Assembly (NCBI RefSeq): GCF_900169525.1
Contig: NZ_LT821239.1
Location: forward strand, 310,001 to 374,000
From: Corynebacterium pacaense
GTDB taxonomy: Bacteria; Actinomycetota; Actinomycetes; Mycobacteriales; Mycobacteriaceae
Reading direction: 5' to 3'
Length of the DNA: 64,000 bases
A program made the position numbers and the translations under genes. This document shows, one piece after another, positions 59,007-64,000 of this stretch (the stretch's first letter is position 1; each line of letters starts with the position of its first letter). The notes below the pieces were generated by a model that was not told where the DNA came from, ran no database searches, and saw nothing but the letters and a program-made list of their open reading frames with translations.

Positions 59007-59279
59007 TCACTGAAGACGAGATCGGCTTGGGATTTCTCGGATTCGCTGCGACTCCTCCATCCACAGCTCCTTCACTATGCGCTCGGCCTCGTAGCTGATC
59101 TGGAAGTCCTGTGGTCGTTCCCTCCATCCGTTCTCTGTCGAGATTGCCTGATAGTGAGGGCTGTCCAATTCCTCGTCCTCCAGTTCTTCCTGAAGAAGCT
59201 GCTTAGTCACGACCCCGAGGTATTCCTCCCGGCTCTCTTCTTCCGTTGTCAGTCGCGTTAGATCGAGAATCTGCCTCAA
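59007..59279 (-). CDS. Small acidic hypothetical protein
   Basis: A 90-aa minus-strand ORF with a TTG start, converging on the AlbA_2 gene. The sequence is Glu-rich and helical in appearance (LTTEEESREEYLGVVTKQLL, ISYEAERIVKELWMEESQRI). No family recognised and no clear RBS. Codon use is plausible but the start is uncertain, since the same frame is open further upstream without a good start. Confidence 0.35.
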   Translation of the reverse strand: MRQILDLTRLTTEEESREEYLGVVTKQLLQEELEDEELDSPHYQAISTENGWRERPQDFQISYEAERIVKELWMEESQRIREIPSRSRLQ

Positions 59280-59720
59280 CTCAACCCGTCCGGCTCCTGG
59301 CGCACGCTGAGATTTCGCTGTCGGGGGTCTCTGGGGTGTGCCGTCCGCAACGTGTGAGCGACGTCGTTGATCGTTATCATTACAGTCCTTTTCGTTTGGG
59401 GAACTAAGCCTGTTGGTGTGATGTGAGTTCAGCGACTACGTCGGGTACCGCCACAACAACTCTTCAACAACTTCGCGCCAGGTGGGGGCTTCTCTAACAA
59501 ACTACATTGTCGTTTGCGATCCCGTCCTGTGGAAATGTCGGAACGATGTGGCTGGTGTAAGGCAAGTGAGAAGGTGCCTTCGGCAGAACGAGACCGCAGA
59601 ATACGCATAGTTATAAAAAGTTGTTTGAAACAACTCTTCAACAACTCGCGGCCGAGGGCGGGGTGTCGACAGGATTTTTTACAGAAACTACCCGGAAACA
59701 CCAACCGCACGGTACGGTAT
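59280..59720. repeat. Non-coding stretch with ACAACTCTTCAACAACT repeats
   Basis: About 440 bp without a gene I can support. The 17-bp sequence ACAACTCTTCAACAACT occurs at 59456-59472 and 59630-59646. The second copy overlaps a perfect palindrome AGTTGTTT-G-AAACAACT (59619-59635). The two copies share similar GC-rich 3' flanks, so they may be a small dispersed extragenic repeat. Confidence 0.5.
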
Positions 59721-59722
59721 TT

Positions 59723-59740
59723 CTAGACATCTTGGTCTAG
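59723..59740. promoter_or_regulatory. McbR-type palindrome upstream of the amino-acid transporter
   Basis: CTAGAC-ATCTTG-GTCTAG is an exact instance of the TAGAC-N6-GTCTA motif known for McbR, the TetR-type repressor of sulfur amino-acid metabolism in corynebacteria. It lies 60 bp before the first gene of the transporter operon, within the promoter zone. Confidence 0.75.
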
Positions 59741-59799
59741 CAACTGCTCGGTCCATCTCAGGGCACAGAGCATCACCATGAACCCAGGGAGAATCACCC

Positions 59800-60702
59800 A
59801 TGAGCCTTTTCGGAACCCACCGCGCATCCTGGAAGAAGCGCAGCACCATGATCGCGGGCGTTCTCGCCGCCGTATCGCTGGCGGTTGCGGGCTGCTCCTC
59901 CAGCGATACCGCGAGCTCCGGCACCTCCTCGGAGACCACGGCGGCCTCCGAGGTCGGCCGCACCGTCGATGAGATCAAGGAATCCGGCACCGTCCGCATC
60001 GGTGTCTTCGCGGACAAGGCACCCTTCGGGTCCATCGACAGCAGCGGCGACTACACCGGATACGACATCGTCTACGGCGACCGCATCGGCGAGGACCTCG
60101 GCGTCGAGGTCGAGTACGTTCCCGTCGAGGCCGCCTCGCGCGTGGAATTCCTCGAATCCGGCAAGGTGGACATCATCCTTGCCAACTTCACCGTCACCCC
60201 GGAGAGGAAGGAGAAGGTCGACTTCGTCAACCCGTACATGAAGGTTTCCCTCGGCGTGGCATCACCGAGTGACAGGGAGATCACCGACCCGGAGCAGTTG
60301 AAGGACGCCAGCATCGTCGTGGTCAAGGGCACCACCGCCGACACCTTCATCGAGGCGAACTACCCCGATGCGAAGGTGCAGAAGTTCGAGCAGTACACCG
60401 AGGTCACCAACTCGCTTCTCGACGGCCGCGCCGACGCCTGGGTCACCGACAACACCGAGGCACTCGCCTGGACCGGCGCCCAGGAGGGCTTCTCCACCGG
60501 GATCACCTCCCTCGGCGACCAGGACACCATCGCCGCCGCCGTGGCCAAGGGCAACTCCACCCTCCTGGAATGGCTCAACAACCAGCTGACCGACCTGGCC
60601 GGTGAGCAGTTCTTCCATAAGGACTTCGAGCAGACGCTCGAGCCCGTCTATGGCACCGACATCTCCGCCGATGAACTCGTGGTTGAGGGCGGCAAGCTGT
60701 AG
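59800..60702 (+). CDS. Polar amino-acid ABC transporter substrate-binding lipoprotein (possibly cystine)
   Basis: Lipoprotein of 300 aa, family 3 solute-binding protein. Signal peptide with lipobox LAVAGC (Cys about residue 31). The fold shows VRIGVFADKAPFGSIDSSGDYTGYDIVYGDRI, VPVEAASRVEFLESGKVDIILANFTVTPERKEKVDF and RADAWVTDNTEAL, features of Glu/Asp/Cys binders. The McbR-like box upstream suggests the ligand is a sulfur amino acid such as cystine, although the protein alone would also fit glutamate or aspartate. An attenuating hairpin separates it from the permeases. Confidence 0.85.
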   Translation: MSLFGTHRASWKKRSTMIAGVLAAVSLAVAGCSSSDTASSGTSSETTAASEVGRTVDEIKESGTVRIGVFADKAPFGSIDSSGDYTGYDIVYGDRIGEDLGVEVEYVPVEAASRVEFLESGKVDIILANFTVTPERKEKVDFVNPYMKVSLGVASPSDREITDPEQLKDASIVVVKGTTADTFIEANYPDAKVQKFEQYTEVTNSLLDGRADAWVTDNTEALAWTGAQEGFSTGITSLGDQDTIAAAVAKGNSTLLEWLNNQLTDLAGEQFFHKDFEQTLEPVYGTDISADELVVEGGKL

Positions 60703-60715
60703 ACCTGCGGATACG

Positions 60716-60753
60716 GCGCCCGCCTATGGATGCTTCCATAAGCGGGCGCGTTT
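60716..60753 (+). terminator. Partial terminator between binding-protein and permease genes
   Basis: GCGCCCGC (60716-60723) pairs with GCGGGCGC (60742-60749), with an inner TATGGA-TGC-TTCCATA pairing, then GTTT. Such a hairpin after the first gene usually raises binding-protein expression over the membrane parts. Confidence 0.75.
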
Positions 60754-60783
60754 CCCTTTCCACCCCAGGACAAAAGGAGTCTC

Positions 60784-61443
60784 ATGGACTATGCGGTGAT
60801 TGTGGAATCGCTGCCGGTCTACGGCGAAGCGGCCCTGCTGACGCTGCGCATCGGGGCGGTGGGCATCGTGCTCGCGCTTACGGTCGGTCTGACCTGCGCG
60901 ATCATTCAGGTCTTCCATATCCCGGTGCTGCGTCAGGTGGTCGCCGCCTACATCGAGTTGTCGCGCAACACCCCGCTGCTGGTGCAGCTGTTCTTCCTCT
61001 ACTTCGGCCTGCCGAAACTGGGGGTGGTGCTCAGCGCGGAAGCCTGTGCCTATATCGGACTCGCCTTTCTCGGCGGTTCCTACATGTCGGAGGCGTTCCG
61101 CTCCGGGTTCGAGCAGATCGCACCGATCCAGTCCCAGAGTGCGCAGGCGCTCGGCTTCAACCGCGGTCAGATCATGCGCCATGTGCTGTTCCCGCAGGCC
61201 TTCTCCTACGCCATCCCCGCGCTGACCGCGAACGTGATCTTCCTGATCAAGGAAACATCCGTGTTCTCAATTCTCGCGCTTCCGGATCTCGTCTATGTGG
61301 CCAAGGAACAGATCGGAAATGACTACACCACCTCGGAGGCTCTCGTGGTGCTCGTCCTCTTCTACCTGGTGATTCTCCTGCCCATCTCGCTGCTCGCGGC
61401 GCTGGCCGAAAAGAAGGTGCGCAATGTCTATCTTGGACAGTAG
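60784..61443 (+). CDS. Polar amino-acid ABC transporter permease 1
   Basis: HisM/GlnP-family permease of 219 aa with about five helices. Typical motifs: YIELSRNTPLLVQLFFLYFGLP, GGSYMSEAFRSGFEQIAPIQSQSAQALGF and QAFSYAIPALTANVIFLIKETS. The ATG has AAAAGGAG upstream. The 3' end overlaps permease 2 by 20 nt. Confidence 0.92.
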   Translation: MDYAVIVESLPVYGEAALLTLRIGAVGIVLALTVGLTCAIIQVFHIPVLRQVVAAYIELSRNTPLLVQLFFLYFGLPKLGVVLSAEACAYIGLAFLGGSYMSEAFRSGFEQIAPIQSQSAQALGFNRGQIMRHVLFPQAFSYAIPALTANVIFLIKETSVFSILALPDLVYVAKEQIGNDYTTSEALVVLVLFYLVILLPISLLAALAEKKVRNVYLGQ

Positions 61444-62140
61444 TCAGTTCCTTCTCGCCGCCGCGGAACCCGGGTACGCCGTCCTCTTTCAGGGCTCGAA
61501 CTTCATCCGCCTGCTCGCGGGACTGTGGGTGAGCGTGCGGATCGCGCTCATCGCGATGGCGTTCTCCGTGGTTCTCGGCCTGGCCCTGGGCGTGATCATG
61601 ACGAGCCGGAGCATCGTGGTCAGGGTGATCACCAGGATCTACCTCGACTTCATCCGTGTGATGCCTCCCCTGGTGCTGCTGTTCGTGGTGTTCTTCGATT
61701 CCGCCACGCTGCTCGGGGTCAATCTCTCCGGTGAGATGGCTGCGGTGATCGTGTTCACGCTGTGGGGTACCGCGGAGATGGGTGATCTCACCCGCGGAGC
61801 CCTCCAGGCCGTCCCGCAGCACCAGTACCAGTCGGCCATGGCGATCGGCATGAACAAACTCCAAATAGCCCGCTATGTGGTGGTGCCGCAGGCCGTGCGC
61901 TCACTGGTACCCAATGTGGTCAACCTGAGCACCCGCATGATCAAAACCACCTCCCTGGTGGTGCTCATCGGGGTCATTGAGGTGCTCAAGGTGGGGCAGA
62001 GCATTATCGACGCCAACCGCTTCGACTACCCCGACGCCGCCCTCTGGGTCTACGGTGCCGTGTTCGCGCTGTACTTCATCGTGTGCTTCCCCATCTCCTG
62101 GTTCTCCAGGCAACTCGAAAGGAAATGGAAACTGGCATGA
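61424..62140 (+). CDS. Polar amino-acid ABC transporter permease 2
   Basis: Second HisM/GlnP-family permease, 238 aa. It contains YLDFIRVMPPLVLLFVVFFD, GTAEMGDLTRGALQAVPQHQYQSAMAIGM and VVPQAVRSLVPNVVNLSTRMIKTTSLV. It forms a heterodimer with permease 1. The stop overlaps the ATPase ATG. Confidence 0.92.
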   Translation: MSILDSSQFLLAAAEPGYAVLFQGSNFIRLLAGLWVSVRIALIAMAFSVVLGLALGVIMTSRSIVVRVITRIYLDFIRVMPPLVLLFVVFFDSATLLGVNLSGEMAAVIVFTLWGTAEMGDLTRGALQAVPQHQYQSAMAIGMNKLQIARYVVVPQAVRSLVPNVVNLSTRMIKTTSLVVLIGVIEVLKVGQSIIDANRFDYPDAALWVYGAVFALYFIVCFPISWFSRQLERKWKLA

Positions 62141-62901
62141 GTGAGCCGATTCTGACGCTTGAGAGCGTGGAGAAGATCTACCCGACCGGGGTGAAGGCAC
62201 TCAAGGATGTCTCGCTGAGCGTGCAACGCTCCGAGGTCATCGCCGTGATCGGACCCTCCGGCTGTGGCAAATCCACCCTGCTGCGCACCGTCAACGGGCT
62301 CGAGGATATCCAGGGCGGGTCGATTACCTTCCACGGCGACAAGCTCAACGTCCGCGGCACGAAGTGGGAGCAGGTGCGCCAGCGCATCGGCATGGTGTTC
62401 CAGTCCTACGAGCTGTTCCCGCACCTGAGTGTGATGGGTAACCTGCTGCTGGGGCCGACCGTCGTTACGCATAGGGACAAGGCAACTGCGCGGGCGCAGG
62501 CGGAGAAACTCCTCACCCGTGTCGGCCTGCTCGACCGCGCAGATTCCAAACCCCACCAGCTCTCCGGCGGGCAGAAGCAGCGCATCGCCATCGTGCGCGC
62601 GCTGATGATGAACCCCGAGGTCCTGCTTCTCGACGAAATCACCGCCTCCCTCGACCCCGAGATGGTCCGCGAGGTCCTCGACGTGGTGCTGGAGCTGGCG
62701 CGCGAGGGCATGACCATGCTCATTGTCACCCACGAGATGGGCTTCGCCCGCGCCATCGCCGACCGCGTGGTATTCATGGATGCCGGGAGGATCGTGGAGA
62801 TCGACACACCCGAGCGCTTCTTCACCGCCCCCTCCTCGCAGCGCGCCGCGACGTTTCTGGATACCTTCGTCTTCCAGGACCCCGGGACGGGTGCCCCGTA
62901 A
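62137..62901 (+). CDS. Polar amino-acid ABC transporter ATP-binding protein
   Basis: ATPase of 254 aa. Walker A is GPSGCGKST, Q-loop FQSYELFPHLSVMGN, signature LSGGQKQRIAIVRALMMNP and H-loop VTHEMGFARAIADRV. Walker B reads LLLDEITASLDPEM, with Ile where most homologues have Pro. ATG at 62137 overlaps the permease stop (ATGA); the longer frame upstream lies inside the permease gene. Confidence 0.92.
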   Translation: MSEPILTLESVEKIYPTGVKALKDVSLSVQRSEVIAVIGPSGCGKSTLLRTVNGLEDIQGGSITFHGDKLNVRGTKWEQVRQRIGMVFQSYELFPHLSVMGNLLLGPTVVTHRDKATARAQAEKLLTRVGLLDRADSKPHQLSGGQKQRIAIVRALMMNPEVLLLDEITASLDPEMVREVLDVVLELAREGMTMLIVTHEMGFARAIADRVVFMDAGRIVEIDTPERFFTAPSSQRAATFLDTFVFQDPGTGAP

Positions 62902-63095
62902 CAAACTGCGTGCCCTGCTCCCGCGTCCTGGGAAAAGGCGGAGCCGAAACGGGTGTTGTACGGACTTTGTGACAAGGCGGTGCCACGACCACCCGAATGA
63001 GTCGAGACCCGGAAGGTGCTGTGGCGGGGCGTCGAAAGGCGGGGATCGTCGGGGTGCCCCTATGCTGGGGCCACACTCTGAAAGGAATCCTCACC

Positions 63096-63992
63096 ATGGC
63101 TGATAGAACGATCGTCATTTCCGGGGCGTCCGGCCTCATCGGTACCGCGCTGGTCAAATCCTTCGCCGCGGACGGTGTGGCGGTGAAAACACTGGTAAGG
63201 CACACTCCTGAAACCCGGGGCGAGGTGTATTGGAATCCGGCGGAGGGACAGCTGGACGCCGAGGAACTGGTCGGTGCGCAGGCGGTGATCAACCTCAACG
63301 GTGCCTCCATTTCCCGGCTTCCGTGGATACCGTCGTACCGGAAAACCCTGCTATCGTCGCGACTTCAACCCACGAACACACTGGTCAACGCCCTGAAGAA
63401 GCTGGGAGCCGACGCACCCCGGCTCGTTTCCGCCTCCGCGGTCGGCTTCTACGGGAGCCTCCCGGGGGAGACCATCTCGGAGTCCACCGTCGCCGGTGAC
63501 ACCTTCCTCGCCGACGTGTGCATCGCGTGGGAACGCGCGGCACAGGGCGCGCCGGGCCCGGTGTCCCTGCTGCGCACCGCTCCGCTGCTCCACAGGCGGG
63601 CGCTGCTCAAACCGTTGATACCGCTGACGAGGTTCGGACTCGCCGGGCCGCTCGGCTCCGGTCAGCAGTACTGGCCGTGGATCTCGCTCACCGATGAGGT
63701 CCGCGCCATCCGGCATATCATCGATGAGGGAATCGACGGCCCCGTCAACCTCGTCGGCCCGGAGGCGGTGACCGCCAATGAGACGGGACGCTACCTCGCG
63801 CACAGGCTCCACCGGCCGTTTCTGCTCCCGGTGCCGGCCTGGGCCCTGCGGGCGGTGCTGAGCAGGCAGGCCGCGGACTCCCTGCTGCTTGCCGACGCCC
63901 ACGTCCTACCCACCGCCCTCACCGACTCCGGCTTCACTTTCATCCACCGCACCGCGGCGGAAGCGATCGATGCTGCGTTGTCGGGACGCTGA
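63096..63992 (+). CDS. TIGR01777-family NAD(P)-dependent epimerase/SDR
   Basis: Extended short-chain dehydrogenase-like protein of 298 aa. The Rossmann motif is ISGASGLIGTALVKSF; INLNGASI, LVSASAVGFYG and the C-terminal DUF1731-like segment (RPFLLPVPAWALRAVLSRQAADSLLLADAHVLPTALTDSGF) match the family. The start at 63096 (MADRTIVISG) has GAAAGGAA as RBS; the open frame from 62997 is not needed. Some homologues are associated with cell-division phenotypes (SulA-like naming), but no reaction is established. Confidence 0.88.
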   Translation: MADRTIVISGASGLIGTALVKSFAADGVAVKTLVRHTPETRGEVYWNPAEGQLDAEELVGAQAVINLNGASISRLPWIPSYRKTLLSSRLQPTNTLVNALKKLGADAPRLVSASAVGFYGSLPGETISESTVAGDTFLADVCIAWERAAQGAPGPVSLLRTAPLLHRRALLKPLIPLTRFGLAGPLGSGQQYWPWISLTDEVRAIRHIIDEGIDGPVNLVGPEAVTANETGRYLAHRLHRPFLLPVPAWALRAVLSRQAADSLLLADAHVLPTALTDSGFTFIHRTAAEAIDAALSGR

Positions 63993-64000
63993 CTCCGCCT

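Overview
The window looks like the chromosome of a high-GC Corynebacterium. The evidence is the corynebacterial core order fhaA-fhaB-ppp-rodA-pbpA-pknA-pknB followed by crgA, a ppiA-rhomboid pair beside a ribose-type ABC transporter, a DtxR-like iron box, a McbR-type palindrome, and many GTG/TTG starts. I cannot name the species.

Layout. 1-4.7 kb: sugar-type ABC transporter, a membrane-anchored coiled-coil protein, cyclophilin, rhomboid protease. 4.8-21.8 kb: a very large type I-E CRISPR array in two blocks, 81 repeats at 4804-9713 and 145 repeats at 12961-21776 (about 224 spacers). They are separated by a 3.2-kb insert with an LGFP-repeat secreted protein, a small partner gene and a decayed serine recombinase. 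21.8-30.8 kb: complete type I-E cas operon on the minus strand (cas3-cse1-cse2-cas7-cas5-cas6e-cas1-cas2). The array lies downstream of cas2 and is transcribed leftward. 30.9-31.0 kb: a degenerate two-repeat mini-CRISPR with its own terminator. 31.3-31.65 kb: a dense DnaA-box cluster. 31.9-37.9 kb: tandem AraC regulator and a siderophore uptake operon with a DtxR-like box between them. 37.9-39.0 kb: small XRE regulator, DUF2975 membrane protein, crgA. 39.1-47.9 kb: Ser/Thr kinase, phosphatase and cell-shape operon. 48.2-50.4 kb: tRNA-Leu with a decayed island (ParDE, broken FGE-like gene) ending in a copy of the tRNA 3' end. 50.6-59.0 kb: type I restriction-modification system (hsdM-S-R) with a divergent AlbA_2/Schlafen-type gene. 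59.7-62.9 kb: amino-acid ABC transporter under a McbR-like palindrome. 63.1-64.0 kb: TIGR01777 epimerase.

The most interesting element is upstream of cas3. Two degenerate repeats flank a 21-nt pseudo-spacer and are followed by a strong terminator. The pseudo-spacer has an 11-nt perfect match, next to an AA dinucleotide, in the cas3 promoter/5' leader at 30754-30764. This architecture fits a Cas-regulating (CreR/CreA-like) RNA that would guide Cascade to repress its own operon. Other notable points are the split giant array, repeated acquisition from drifting targets, a 48-bp tandem duplication that truncates PknA and breaks its overlap with pknB, and the DnaA-box cluster with no dnaA beside it.
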